A stretch of 64,000 bases of DNA. It comes from an uncultured Paracoccaceae bacterium (lineage in GTDB: Bacteria > Pseudomonadota > Alphaproteobacteria > Rhodobacterales > Rhodobacteraceae). This document shows positions 26,831 through 36,217 of the stretch, piece by piece. How positions within the stretch are numbered: position 1 is the stretch's first letter; each line of letters starts with the position of its first letter. The notes under the pieces were generated by a model, which was not told the origin of the DNA, did not search any database, and worked only from the letters and a program-made list of their open reading frames with translations. A program made the position numbers and the translations under genes. The stretch is from the NCBI GenBank assembly GCA_905182355.1, contig CAJJBH010000026.1, positions 1-64,000 of the forward strand, in the 5' to 3' direction.

Positions 26831-27532
26831 TTATGTAGCACTTCCTTCGGGAGGGTTTGAAATTTCGGGCGCGGTAAATGGGGTGGCATTCATTCCCTCG
26901 GCCTTGATCAGGCCTTGGGTCACGGGCAACACTTCAAGGCGCAAGCACATATCGTGCAGGGCAGGATAGTTGGCGATGCTGTGCCAACTGTGGTCTTGGT
27001 CTGTTGGGTAGATCGCGGGCCAACGCAGGGTGGCGGCGATATAGAAATCCAACGCGCTGGGTGTTTTATGTGCGCACCATTTGCGGCCTTGGGTGGCAAG
27101 GGTGTTCAGTTTTGTATGATGGGCCATCAGGGCGTGTTGTGCACGATCCCGTAAAATCGCCTGATGCGCTGGATCTGGTCCAATGAATTGTTCGGGGTAG
27201 AACAGTTGGCGCAATGTGGGGTGCACTGTGTTGGACACAAAGAACAACCACTTTAAGAAGTCGCCCCGTTCAATGTCGCCAGGCGCGGGGCCAAGGCCGC
27301 CATGATGATCCGCGAGCCACAGCAGGATCGCGCCTGTCTCAAAAATCACACCTTGATCGGCTTCAAGCGTCGGGATCAGGCCATTGGGGTTCAGGGCTGT
27401 GTAGGCATCAGAGCGTTGCGCATTGCGACTACGGTCCACCAACGCGCACCTATACGTCACGCCAATTTGGTCCAGCGCAAGGCGGACCACCAGTGAGGCG
27501 TTGTCAGGGGCGTAATGCAATACATAAGTCAT
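26831..27532 (-). CDS. glutathione S-transferase family protein
   Basis: A 233-residue protein. The N-terminal thioredoxin-like domain contains GLIPTLEADQGVIFETGAILLWLADHHG (cis-Pro and the Glu/Thr glutathione site). The helical C-terminal domain includes ALDFYIAATLRWPAIYP. The active-site Ser/Cys/Tyr is not obvious in MTYVLHYAPDNASLVVRLALDQIG; Tyr3 or Ser14 are candidates. It heads the operon with sdaA, to which it is directly abutted. Confidence 0.88.
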   Translation of the reverse strand: MTYVLHYAPDNASLVVRLALDQIGVTYRCALVDRSRNAQRSDAYTALNPNGLIPTLEADQGVIFETGAILLWLADHHGGLGPAPGDIERGDFLKWLFFVSNTVHPTLRQLFYPEQFIGPDPAHQAILRDRAQHALMAHHTKLNTLATQGRKWCAHKTPSALDFYIAATLRWPAIYPTDQDHSWHSIANYPALHDMCLRLEVLPVTQGLIKAEGMNATPFTAPEISNPPEGSAT

Positions 27533-27715
27533 TGCGCCTTAATACGCCGTCGGGCCCCAAGCGTCCTATCAAAAGCGACATTCCAACGTGAAGAGCGGAC
27601 GTGATCTAGCAGTGCGTGCAAGTTGCAGGCGTCGCATTTGTGATTTGGCGCGTTTCTAGCTGGATTTGCACCTAAATCACCGTGCTTTATACTCGCACCT
27701 GCGCCCACACTTTCC

Positions 27716-27721
27716 TATAAT
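27716..27721 (+). promoter_or_regulatory. candidate -10 box of rpiA
   Basis: A perfect TATAAT lies 27 nt before the rpiA ATG in the 216-nt divergent spacer between the GST gene and rpiA. At 17 nt spacing no good -35 hexamer is seen, so the call is tentative. Confidence 0.35.
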
Positions 27722-27748
27722 GTGGACGATAACTGGGGAGTCGCTGCT

Positions 27749-28537
27749 ATGGCCGGAGAAATGTTGCCCATCGACAAAGCAAAGTTTGTTGCCGCCAAGC
27801 GCGCTGCGGAATACATTGAGGACGGCATGCGTGTAGGTTTAGGCACCGGCTCAACCGCGGCATGGTTGGTCAGGTGTTTGGGCGAGCAAGTGCGCAATGA
27901 TGGTCTGCGTATCAAAGGGATTCCAACATCGACACGCACTGCAGAATTGGCGCGTGAGGTCGGCATCGAAATTATCTCGCTGGACGAGGCGAAGTGGCTG
28001 GACATTACCATCGACGGTGCAGACGAGTTTGACGGCGATCTAAATCTGATCAAAGGTGGCGGCGGCGCATTGCTGCAAGAAAAGATCGTCGCAACGGCAT
28101 CCGATCAAATGGTCGTCATTGCGGACATCGGCAAAGAGGTCGAATCCCTTGGCAATTTCCCTCTCCCGATCGAGGTCATTCCCTTTGGCTGGCAGACCAC
28201 CCAAGCATTGGTTGAGGAAACCCTTATTTCTATGGATGTCTTGGGCCGCCAATCTTCACTGCGAATGAATGGAGACCGGTCGTTTATCACGGACGAAGGC
28301 AACTATATTCTGGACCTGCATTTGAACCGCATCGGTCACCCGCGTCAGTTGGCGATGGTGTTAAATCAAATGCCAGGGGTGGTTGAAAACGGTTTGTTTA
28401 TTGATATCTGTGACGCTGTTGTGATTGGATACGGCGATGGCCGTGTTGAAGTGCGCGACATCAATGAAGGCACAGTTGAACAGAATAAGATTGATTTTGT
28501 CGAAACGGACAATTTGTTCAGCGACCTTCAAGAGTGA
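27749..28537 (+). CDS. rpiA: ribose-5-phosphate isomerase A
   Basis: Interconverts ribose 5-phosphate and ribulose 5-phosphate. About 262 residues with VGLGTGSTAAWLV (phosphate site), DGADEFD (catalytic acid), LIKGGGGALLQEKIVA (catalytic Glu and Lys) and the C-terminal GYGDGRVEV. ATG 27749 has GGGGAG 8 nt upstream; a GTG nine codons earlier is rejected. Its stop overlaps a small membrane-protein frame by 4 bases. Confidence 0.97.
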   Translation: MAGEMLPIDKAKFVAAKRAAEYIEDGMRVGLGTGSTAAWLVRCLGEQVRNDGLRIKGIPTSTRTAELAREVGIEIISLDEAKWLDITIDGADEFDGDLNLIKGGGGALLQEKIVATASDQMVVIADIGKEVESLGNFPLPIEVIPFGWQTTQALVEETLISMDVLGRQSSLRMNGDRSFITDEGNYILDLHLNRIGHPRQLAMVLNQMPGVVENGLFIDICDAVVIGYGDGRVEVRDINEGTVEQNKIDFVETDNLFSDLQE

Positions 28538-28821
28538 AATTGATCAATATGATTTTCAAACGTGCGCCAAGACGGAAGATGTTTGTGACTGACAGCTTTC
28601 TAATAACGGGTGGATGCAGTGTCTACTCTCTGTATTTGGCACGTTCCAGCAATGTTATCTATGATTGGCTTTTTGGAGGTCTGTTTCTGTTGTGGTCTGT
28701 TTATATACTGTTGAATTTTATTGTGCTGCGCACGGTTGCACGGCTTGAAGATGATGGTATCGAGGTCATACGTATCACCTGCCGCGTTTGGGTAAATTGG
28801 AGCGAACTACAATGGGCCTAA
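28534..28821 (+). CDS. small two-helix membrane protein, unknown
   Basis: Up to 95 residues. It starts at GTG 28534 overlapping the rpiA stop, or at ATG 28549. Two hydrophobic segments (FVTDSFLITGGCSVYSLYLA and WLFGGLFLLWSVYILLNFIVL) are followed by a short cytosolic tail, DDGIEVIRITCRVWVNWSELQWA, which resembles a PH-like strand pair. Its position between rpiA and gor on the same strand supports it as real. No family recognised. Confidence 0.5.
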   Translation: MKLINMIFKRAPRRKMFVTDSFLITGGCSVYSLYLARSSNVIYDWLFGGLFLLWSVYILLNFIVLRTVARLEDDGIEVIRITCRVWVNWSELQWA

Positions 28822-28899
28822 CTCACACCAGATAAGCTGACGCTGATCCCTCAACCCTAAATGCCGCCTAAAACCAGCAATGAACGTGGAGTAAATACA

Positions 28900-30255
28900 A
28901 TGGCTTTTGACTATGATCTTTTTGTTATTGGCGGTGGATCTGGTGGCGTACGTGCGGCCCGTGTTGCGGCTGGCGAACATGGCGCGAAGGTCGCGTTGGC
29001 TGAAGAGGATCGTTATGGTGGCACCTGCGTTATCCGCGGCTGTGTCCCTAAAAAGCTGATGGTCTTTGCATCTGGTTATGCGGATATCGAAGCCGAGGCT
29101 GGTGCCTACGGCTGGGACATCACTTTGGGTGATTTCAACTGGGCACGCTTCAAGGGCAAGCTGCATGCTGAACTGGACCGCCTTGAAGCGATTTATCGCC
29201 GCCTGTTGGCCAACGCTGGTGTGGAAACATTTGATGCCCGCGCAACGGTGAAAGACGCGCATACGGTTACCCTGTCCACGGGTGAGGAAAAGACCGCTAA
29301 GCATATCTTGGTGGCCGTTGGGGGTCATCCAACACGTCCTGATATGCCGAATGCTGATGCGGGTATTGTATCTGACGACCTGTTTGACCTGCCAGAGCTG
29401 CCAAAATCGCTTTTGATCATTGGGGGCGGTTACATCGCGTCCGAATTCGCTGGTGTGATGAATGGTTTGGGTGTGGCTGTGACGCAGTATTATCGCGGCG
29501 AACAAATTTTGCGTGGCTTTGACAATGAAGCCCGTACATTGGTGGCCGAACAGATGGTCGAAAAAGGCATCGATCTGCAATTAAACACTGACATCGCTGA
29601 AATGGAAAAACGGGATGGCGGTGTGTGGACGAAATCTGTGGCGGGGCACGAAGCGGTCTTTGATCAAGTTTTGTTTGCGACGGGTCGCAAACCCAACACC
29701 GACGGTTTGGGCATTGAAGAAGCTGGTGCTGCGCTGGGCCGTGGTGGTGAAATCGTTGTGGATGAATACAGCCAAACGGGCGTGCCATCGATTTATGCAA
29801 TTGGCGATGTGACCAACCGCGTAAATCTGACACCTGTGGCAATTCGTGAAGGAATGGCCTTTGTGCAGACGGTATTTGTGGGCAATCCAACACCTGTGGA
29901 TCACGATTTGATCCCATCGGCGATATTTACGCAACCTGAAATGGGCACGGTGGGGTTATCTGAGGAAGACGCCCGCGCACAAGAACCAATCGAGGTTTAC
30001 GCAACCACGTTCAAACCAATGCAATCCTCGTTTGCGGGCAAACCAGATCGTGTGATGATGAAATTGATCGTATCCCAAGCCTCGCGTGTGGTACTGGGCT
30101 GTCATATTGTCGCGCCAAACGCGGGTGAAATGATCCAATTGGCGGGAATCGCGATCAAGATGGGTGCAACAAAAGAAGACTTTGACGCGACTGTGGCGGT
30201 ACATCCGACCATGTCCGAAGAAATAGTAACAATGAAAACCCCGTCACGTACGTGA
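28900..30255 (+). CDS. gor: glutathione-disulfide reductase
   Basis: A 451-residue NADPH-dependent flavoenzyme that regenerates GSH. It has FAD motif VIGGGSGGVRAARVA, redox disulphide GGTCVIRGCVPKKL (C-x4-C), NADP site LIIGGGYIASEFAGVMNGLG, and C-terminal HPTMSEEIVTM with the active-site His-Glu. ATG 28900 is preceded by GGAG at 8 nt. A palindrome encoding the last residues (PSRT and stop) begins a tandem repeat. Confidence 0.96.
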   Translation: MAFDYDLFVIGGGSGGVRAARVAAGEHGAKVALAEEDRYGGTCVIRGCVPKKLMVFASGYADIEAEAGAYGWDITLGDFNWARFKGKLHAELDRLEAIYRRLLANAGVETFDARATVKDAHTVTLSTGEEKTAKHILVAVGGHPTRPDMPNADAGIVSDDLFDLPELPKSLLIIGGGYIASEFAGVMNGLGVAVTQYYRGEQILRGFDNEARTLVAEQMVEKGIDLQLNTDIAEMEKRDGGVWTKSVAGHEAVFDQVLFATGRKPNTDGLGIEEAGAALGRGGEIVVDEYSQTGVPSIYAIGDVTNRVNLTPVAIREGMAFVQTVFVGNPTPVDHDLIPSAIFTQPEMGTVGLSEEDARAQEPIEVYATTFKPMQSSFAGKPDRVMMKLIVSQASRVVLGCHIVAPNAGEMIQLAGIAIKMGATKEDFDATVAVHPTMSEEIVTMKTPSRT

Positions 30256-30292
30256 CGGACAACTCAAACTCTGTCACGTAGGTGACGGACAA
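30241..30292 (+). repeat. two 30-bp-spaced palindromic repeats at the end of gor
   Basis: Unit 1 starts at 30241 with CCGTCACGTACGTGACGG, a perfect 18-bp palindrome. Unit 2 starts at 30271 with CTGTCACGTAGGTGACGG. Both continue GACAA. The second lies 107 nt before the hflK start. Possible roles are a pair of operator sites, an mRNA hairpin pair protecting the gor 3' end, or a local duplication. Confidence 0.75.
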
Positions 30293-30398
30293 TTTACACG
30301 AAACACTTAAACACGACGCATTGATCTTGAAATTTGGACCTGAAAGCACAGGTATGATAGCAAGAGATAAGTCTCGTAAAATAGGGAATAACGCGAAC

Positions 30399-31619
30399 AT
30401 GGCTGGCAATACAGGCGGCCCCTGGGGGGGCGGCGGCAATTCGGGCGGTAACAACGGCGGCGGCAACGGCGACGACGGTAATCGTGGGAACAATGGTAGT
30501 GGCAATAACGGCGGCGGGCGCAAGCCTGACAATGATGGTCCACAGATCTCAGAAATTGATGAACTGGTGAAAAAAGGCCAGGAGCAACTGCGCGTCCTTA
30601 TGGGCGGTCGTGGTGGCAAGGGTGGCTCCAACGGGTCTGGCAATGGCGGCGGTGGCGGCCCTGCGCTGACACGCGGCACGTTTGGCTTGGGTGCCGCTGC
30701 AGCGGTTGCTATGTGGATTTTTGCAAGTGCCTACACGGTCAAACCAGAACAACAATCGATTGAGTTGTTCCTTGGCGAATTTTCGGGTATCGGAACGGCT
30801 GGTTTCAACTTTGCGCCTTGGCCATTGGTCAAAGCTGAAGTGTTTGATGTAACAACCAACAGAACCGAAACCATCGGTGTTGCGCGTACGTCTGGCAATG
30901 ACGGTTTGATGCTGACAACGGACGAAAACATCGTCGACATCGACTTTGAAGTTGTTTGGAACGTCAAGAACGCGCGTGATTTCAAATTCTCGCTCCGTTC
31001 ACCTGAAAGTTCGGTCATCGCAATTTCCGAAGCAGCGATGCGTGAAGTTATCGCTTTATCAGAGCTTGCTCCAATTTTGAACCGTGATCGTGCCAGCGTT
31101 GAAGTCGACGTGCGTGAATTGATCCAGTTGACCTTGGACAATCGCGAGACTGGCATCAACATTCTGCGTGTGAACGTTAAGAAAGTGGATCCGCCAAGCC
31201 AAACTGTTCGCATGGTTGACGGCAGCGGTAATGTTTCAACCGTGTCTGTTGTGGATGCGTTCCGTGACGTTCAGGCTGCAGAACAAGAGCGTGACCGTTT
31301 GGAGCGTCAAGCGGATGCATATGCCAACCGAAAGACAGCTGAAGCCCGTGGTGAATCTGCGCAATTGCTTGAAGCTGCCGAAGGTTATCGTGCCCGTGTG
31401 GTCAACGATGCTGTAGGTGAATCCAGCCGTTTCTTGGCTGTGTTGACAGAATATCAAGCGGCGCCAGAAGTGACGCGCAAACGCCTGTATCTTGAAACTA
31501 TGGAAAAGGTTTTGGGTGGTGTCGACAAGATTATTCTTGAGAACAATGGCGATGGTGGACAGGGTGTTGTCCCTTACCTATCACTCAACGAATTGCGTAA
31601 AAATGGAGGGTCAAACTGA
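30399..31619 (+). CDS. hflK: FtsH protease modulator HflK
   Basis: A 406-residue inner-membrane SPFH protein that forms the HflKC cage around FtsH and limits its access to membrane substrates. ATG 30399 (MAGNTGGPWGGGGNSGG) gives the usual Gly/Asn-rich cytosolic tail, then a single helix (GLGAAAAVAMWIFASAYTV) at about residue 92. The periplasmic SPFH and coiled-coil region follow (EQERDRLERQADAYANRKTAEARGE). The stop overlaps hflC by one base. An upstream in-frame extension is non-homologous. Confidence 0.95.
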   Translation: MAGNTGGPWGGGGNSGGNNGGGNGDDGNRGNNGSGNNGGGRKPDNDGPQISEIDELVKKGQEQLRVLMGGRGGKGGSNGSGNGGGGGPALTRGTFGLGAAAAVAMWIFASAYTVKPEQQSIELFLGEFSGIGTAGFNFAPWPLVKAEVFDVTTNRTETIGVARTSGNDGLMLTTDENIVDIDFEVVWNVKNARDFKFSLRSPESSVIAISEAAMREVIALSELAPILNRDRASVEVDVRELIQLTLDNRETGINILRVNVKKVDPPSQTVRMVDGSGNVSTVSVVDAFRDVQAAEQERDRLERQADAYANRKTAEARGESAQLLEAAEGYRARVVNDAVGESSRFLAVLTEYQAAPEVTRKRLYLETMEKVLGGVDKIILENNGDGGQGVVPYLSLNELRKNGGSN

Positions 31620-32503
31620 TGCGGAACTCTAGCTATTTGATCCCTGTGGTTGCGATTTTGGTTGCAGGTATTTTGTCGTCTATGTTCATCGTGGATGAAC
31701 GTGAAAAGGTACTGATCTTGCGATTTGGTCAGATTAAACAAGAGATTACGGAACCTGGCCTTGGCTTTAAAATTCCGCTTTTGGATGAAGTTGCCCGGTA
31801 CGAAGACCGTATTCTAACAATGGAAACCGAACTGATCGAGGTCACACCGGCCGACGATCGCCGTTTGGAAGTGGATGCGTTTGTTTTGTACCGCATCACC
31901 GACGTCAAACAGTTCCGCCAAGCCCTTGGTGGGGGTGGTGAACGTGAGGCCGAAGGGCAGTTGCGCGGTATTTTGGACTCCCAGATCCGTGCAGTATTGG
32001 GTTCCGCAGGGGTGACATCAAATACCATCCTGTCGCCTGAACGTGCAGCCTTGATGGGTCTGATCCGTGATCAATCTGACAGACGTGCCCAAGCTTTGGG
32101 CCTTTCCATCGTCGATGTGCGTCTGCGTCAAACAAACCTGCCAGAGCAGAACTTTGCGGCGACCTTGCAGCGTATGATTGCTGAACGGGAACGTGAAGCA
32201 ACGGACGAACGTGCCCGCGGTCGTGAAGCGGCCCAACGTGTTACGGCCCTTGCGGATCGTACTTACGAGGAAATCTTGTCGGCAGCCCGTCGTGATGCGA
32301 GCATTGCCGAAGGTGAAGCAGACGCAGCCCGTAACAAAATCTTTGCGGATGCTTATGGTCAGGATCAGGAGTTCTTTGAATTCTACCGTTCGTTAAGAGC
32401 CTACGAAACAGCAATCAAAGGCGAAAACTCTACCATGGTTATGTCGCCTGACAGTGAGTTCTTTAACTACTTTAAGAGCGACCAAGGGGCTGCATCGCAG
32501 TGA
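31619..32503 (+). CDS. hflC: FtsH protease modulator HflC
   Basis: A 294-residue partner of HflK. It has an N-terminal anchor (YLIPVVAILVAGILSSMFIV), then the SPFH domain (VLILRFGQIKQEITEPGLGFKIP). The coiled coil carries RMIAEREREATDERARGREAAQR and EFFEFYRSLRAYE, the HflC C-terminal signature. ATG overlaps the hflK stop; the hflC stop overlaps the DUF2065 gene by 4 bases. Confidence 0.96.
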   Translation: MRNSSYLIPVVAILVAGILSSMFIVDEREKVLILRFGQIKQEITEPGLGFKIPLLDEVARYEDRILTMETELIEVTPADDRRLEVDAFVLYRITDVKQFRQALGGGGEREAEGQLRGILDSQIRAVLGSAGVTSNTILSPERAALMGLIRDQSDRRAQALGLSIVDVRLRQTNLPEQNFAATLQRMIAEREREATDERARGREAAQRVTALADRTYEEILSAARRDASIAEGEADAARNKIFADAYGQDQEFFEFYRSLRAYETAIKGENSTMVMSPDSEFFNYFKSDQGAASQ

Positions 32504-32703
32504 TTGCACTGATATTATTGGCCATCGGTTTGGTCATGATTGTCGAGGGGCTGGCATACGTGCTGGCCCCTCTCTTTATCGAACAAGTACTTGAAATGTT
32601 GCGCAGCTTATCCGAACCCAGCCGTCGTCAGATGGGGGCTTTGATCGCAGTTGGCGGATTGCTGTTTGTCTGGGCAGCTTTTCAGTTGAATGTTTCACTT
32701 TAA
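32500..32703 (+). CDS. DUF2065 membrane protein
   Basis: A 67-residue protein with two helices (LILLAIGLVMIVEGLAYVLAPLF and GALIAVGGLLFVWAAFQL), matching DUF2065 (YjeT-like), which usually follows hflC. It starts at GTG 32500, overlapping the hflC stop. Function unknown; the conserved position suggests a link to HflKC or envelope proteolysis. Confidence 0.9.
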   Translation: MIALILLAIGLVMIVEGLAYVLAPLFIEQVLEMLRSLSEPSRRQMGALIAVGGLLFVWAAFQLNVSL

Positions 32704-32881
32704 CCGCCATTTGTTACAGATATCACATCTTCCTTTCACGGTTTGTTCATAAACGGTTGAATGGGTCGCGATACTCACCATCTTTTGTATTGAAGTCTGC
32801 ACTACCTAGATGCAGGCTATGTTTGACGTGCAGTGATGCGCAAAATGGCCGATGTGGCCCGGTACTTACAGGAGACGATGA

Positions 32882-34357
32882 ATGCAGCCCAAAGCGGTAG
32901 CCTTGTCGAAAGAAATGAAACCCCTAATTCAAATGCGTGGCCTTTGGCTGGGATTTTTGGCGACAGCGCTGATTCTAGCGCAAGTTATAATGGCCAATGC
33001 CCGACCCGAAAGCCTTGCCCCACTGGCAGAGAAAATCAGCCCCTCAGTTGTGAACATCACAACTTCCACTGTTGTGGAACGTCCTACTGGTCCTCAAGGT
33101 ATCGTGCCCGAAGGCTCCCCATTTGAGGACTTTTTTAACAACCGTCGCAACAATGACGAAGGCAACGGTCAACGCCCACGCCGTTCTTCTGCGTTGGGTT
33201 CTGGTTTTGTGATCTCTGAAGATGGGTACATTGTAACCAACAACCACGTCATCGAAGGCGCGGATGAAATCCTGATTGAATTCTTTTCGGGCGAAGAACT
33301 GCCTGCGAAAGTGATCGGTACTGACCCGAACACAGACATCGCATTGTTGAAAGTTGAAACAGACGTTCCTTTGCCGTTTGTTCCGTTTGGCAACAGTGAC
33401 GGCGCGCGTGTTGGCGACTGGGTCATCGCGATGGGCAATCCATTGGGCCAAGGGTTTTCTGTTTCGGCAGGTATCGTATCAGCCCGTAACCGCGCCTTAA
33501 GCGGCACCTATGACGACTACATCCAGACAGATGCAGCGATTAATCGTGGGAACTCTGGCGGCCCCTTGTTCAATATGGACGGCGAAGTTGTTGGTGTGAA
33601 CACCGCAATCCTGTCCCCAAATGGTGGGTCTATTGGCATCGGGTTCTCTATGGCGTCCAACGTCGTATCCCGTGTTGTGGATCAATTGCGCGAGTTTGGT
33701 GAAACACGTCGCGGTTGGTTGGGTGTACGCATCCAAGACCTGACTGATGATCTGGCTGAAGGGTTCGGATTGGACAGCACTGACGGTGCATTGGTCAATT
33801 CGGTTCAGGAAGGTCCATCAAAAGACGGCGGCATGCTGGACGGCGATGTGATTGTGAATTTTGCAGGCAAGCCTGTGAAAGACACACGTGGTCTTGTGCG
33901 CAGTGTTGCCAACAGTCCAGTGGGCGAAACCGTGCGTGTGATTGTGCTGCGTGAAGGCAAATCAGTGACGTTGAAAATCACGTTGGGCCGTCGTGAAGAA
34001 GCAGAAAAAACCGTGCAAACGGCAGCGCCAGTACCTGAAGAAGAAGCCGCACCTGAGACAAAGATGCTGCTAGGCCTGACGCTTAGTGTGCTGACGGACG
34101 AGTTCCGCAGGGGGCTTGGTCTTGAGGCCAACCAAACAGGTCTGGTGATCACTGAAGTTGATGAAGCGTCTGAAGCGTTCGAAAAAGGACTGCGCGCAGG
34201 GGATGTGATCACAGAAGCGGGTCAAGAAAAGATCGAAGGTATTGCTGATCTTGATGCGCGATTGGCCGAAGTCAAAGATGCAGGTCGCAAGTCACTGCTT
34301 TTGCTGGTGCGTCGTGGTGGTGATCCACGGTTTGTGGCCCTTAGCCTCGCTGACTGA
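32882..34357 (+). CDS. Do-like periplasmic serine protease/chaperone (DegP/DegQ type)
   Basis: A 491-residue HtrA protease. The signal anchor ends around MANARPESLA. The trypsin fold has an intact triad: His in VTNNHVIEGADE, Asp in DPNTDIALLKVE and Ser in INRGNSGGPLFN. Two PDZ domains follow (about residues 270-360 and 400-485). AGGAG precedes the ATG. It degrades misfolded envelope proteins. It follows hflKC and DUF2065 with a 178-nt spacer, so it may have its own promoter. Confidence 0.95.
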   Translation: MQPKAVALSKEMKPLIQMRGLWLGFLATALILAQVIMANARPESLAPLAEKISPSVVNITTSTVVERPTGPQGIVPEGSPFEDFFNNRRNNDEGNGQRPRRSSALGSGFVISEDGYIVTNNHVIEGADEILIEFFSGEELPAKVIGTDPNTDIALLKVETDVPLPFVPFGNSDGARVGDWVIAMGNPLGQGFSVSAGIVSARNRALSGTYDDYIQTDAAINRGNSGGPLFNMDGEVVGVNTAILSPNGGSIGIGFSMASNVVSRVVDQLREFGETRRGWLGVRIQDLTDDLAEGFGLDSTDGALVNSVQEGPSKDGGMLDGDVIVNFAGKPVKDTRGLVRSVANSPVGETVRVIVLREGKSVTLKITLGRREEAEKTVQTAAPVPEEEAAPETKMLLGLTLSVLTDEFRRGLGLEANQTGLVITEVDEASEAFEKGLRAGDVITEAGQEKIEGIADLDARLAEVKDAGRKSLLLLVRRGGDPRFVALSLAD

Positions 34358-34376
34358 AACGGACCGTAATAAAAAG

Positions 34377-34406
34377 AAAAAGGCATCCCTTTGGGGGTAC
34401 CTTTTT
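34377..34406. terminator. bidirectional intrinsic terminator
   Basis: Arms AAAAAGGCATCCC and GGGGTACCTTTTT (two mismatches) enclose TTTG. It separates the convergent Do protease and lipoprotein genes and has T-runs on both strands. Confidence 0.8.
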
Positions 34407-34412
34407 GGTTGG

Positions 34413-34945
34413 TCATTCGGATTTGCGCGGTACAGCCACCAAGCCAAGTGATCGGGCCGATGCGACGGTTAGGTTCCCACTGTCAAACCCACCACCCAGC
34501 TGAAATTTGCGAATAGCGCGGCGTGCCTGATTGTCCATCAATCCTGTGGCGTCGCCCCTATAGGTTCCCCTTACCGACAGGGCGCGTTGTCGGCTTGCGA
34601 CAAAGTCTTCGGTCAGCAGATTTGGACAGATGGTTTCAAACCAAGTGTCGCGACGTGGGCGGACGATCTGCTGTATGTCTTCTTTTTTGTAAACTGCTGG
34701 AACCTGAATGCGGCCGTCTGAACTGACTTGCGCGGGTGTTATGAGGGTCTCGCGGTTTATGGTTTCGATCACTGCAGGGGACACTGTTTTTCCCCAACAC
34801 GTACCTGCGGCGGCCCCATCTGGTGCGTCTTGGGCAAACCCGATGGTCTGCGCCGAATGGGACGCCGAGGTGCCTGACCTTGCATTTCACAAGCCGCCAC
34901 AGTGCACAACACAGCTGCCATCGCGGGGAGGGTCCAATTTGTCAT
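34413..34945 (-). pseudogene. peptidoglycan-binding-type lipoprotein, disrupted by one frameshift
   Basis: From ATG 34945 the frame encodes a lipoprotein leader, MTNWTLPAMAAVLCTVAAC (lipobox VAAC), but then goes out of frame and stops at 34769. The following frame carries the expected body: SAQTIGFAQDAPDGAAAGTCWGKTV, then VIETINRETLITPAQV, WFETICPNLL and a PG_binding_1-like repeat (RQRALSVRGTYRGDATGLMDNQARRAIRKFQ). One extra A in the AAA run at 34885-34887 restores a single frame directly after the lipidated Cys. It is either a real one-base deletion or an assembly error. Confidence 0.75.
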
Positions 34946-35012
34946 TCTGGTTTGCCTGTCTGCTTGTTTTTTGCAAAGTTAATCTGTTTTGTGCGTGGTG
35001 CCTAGCGCCTGA

Positions 35013-35453
<441 letters not shown>

Positions 35454-35473
35454 TGTTGGCCAACTAGGTGGGA

Positions 35474-36217
35474 ATGGGCCCGCGGCGTGTGCTGAAACGG
35501 TATGTGCTGTGTCCTGCCCACCGTATGCTGTTGATTGGTCTGATTTTGCCAGCGTCACAAGCCGCTGCGCAATCGATCACCAGCGCCGATTATACAACCC
35601 CAACAACGCGGTATGCGCATGGCATCCTTGGCGATGCGATTGAACATGGCGCGCTGGCGTTGAAGCTTAGCAATGGTCGTGTGATTTCAGTGACATTGCC
35701 AATCTCGGATGTTTCTGAAGATACGTCACCACGTCTATCGGACATGGATGGTGACGGAAATCCAGAAGTTATCGTAGTCCAAAGCAATCGAAGCTTGGGC
35801 GCAAAATTGGCAATTTACGATGAAACTGGGCTGATTGCAGATACCCCCTTTATCGGTCGCGCCAATCGCTGGCTGGCCCCGTTGGGTGCTGCTGACCTTG
35901 ATGGTGATGGTGTGATCGAAGTTGCTTATATTGACCGTCCGCACCTTGCCAAAACCCTGCGAATTTGGCGCTTTGTGGCGGGTGAATTAATCCATGTGGC
36001 CGATCTGGGGAGCTTCACCAACCACCGTATTGGTGAACGTGACATCGCAGGTGGTATCCGCACCTGTAATGGAAGGCCTGAAATGATTGTTGCCAGTGCA
36101 GATTGGTCACAATTGGTCTCAGTTGCCTTTGATGGTGCTGAGTTTCAGGCTGAAACGCTTGGCCGCGATACATCGCGCCCAGCTTTTGCCAATGCGATGG
36201 TCTGCAAAGACAGTTAG
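35474..36217 (+). CDS. exported VCBS/FG-GAP repeat protein
   Basis: A 247-residue exported protein with a leader of about 33 residues ending ASQAAAQ. The body shows two calcium-binding-like FG-GAP blades, DMDGDGNPEVIVVQS and DLDGDGVIEVAYID, plus a degenerate third (RPEMIVASADWS), so it is probably a partial beta-propeller. Roseobacter relatives of this size are common but uncharacterised. The start has AGGTGG close upstream. Tail-to-tail 4-base overlap with purD. Confidence 0.8.
   Translation: MGPRRVLKRYVLCPAHRMLLIGLILPASQAAAQSITSADYTTPTTRYAHGILGDAIEHGALALKLSNGRVISVTLPISDVSEDTSPRLSDMDGDGNPEVIVVQSNRSLGAKLAIYDETGLIADTPFIGRANRWLAPLGAADLDGDGVIEVAYIDRPHLAKTLRIWRFVAGELIHVADLGSFTNHRIGERDIAGGIRTCNGRPEMIVASADWSQLVSVAFDGAEFQAETLGRDTSRPAFANAMVCKDS

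Noticed and set aside
28807-29580. 257-codon minus-strand open frame opposite gor
   Set aside because: Mirror of the gor coding sequence with no ribosome site or family features.
30241-30292. CRISPR array
   Set aside because: Only two repeat units, with an 8-nt spacer, are present, and there are no cas genes in the window.
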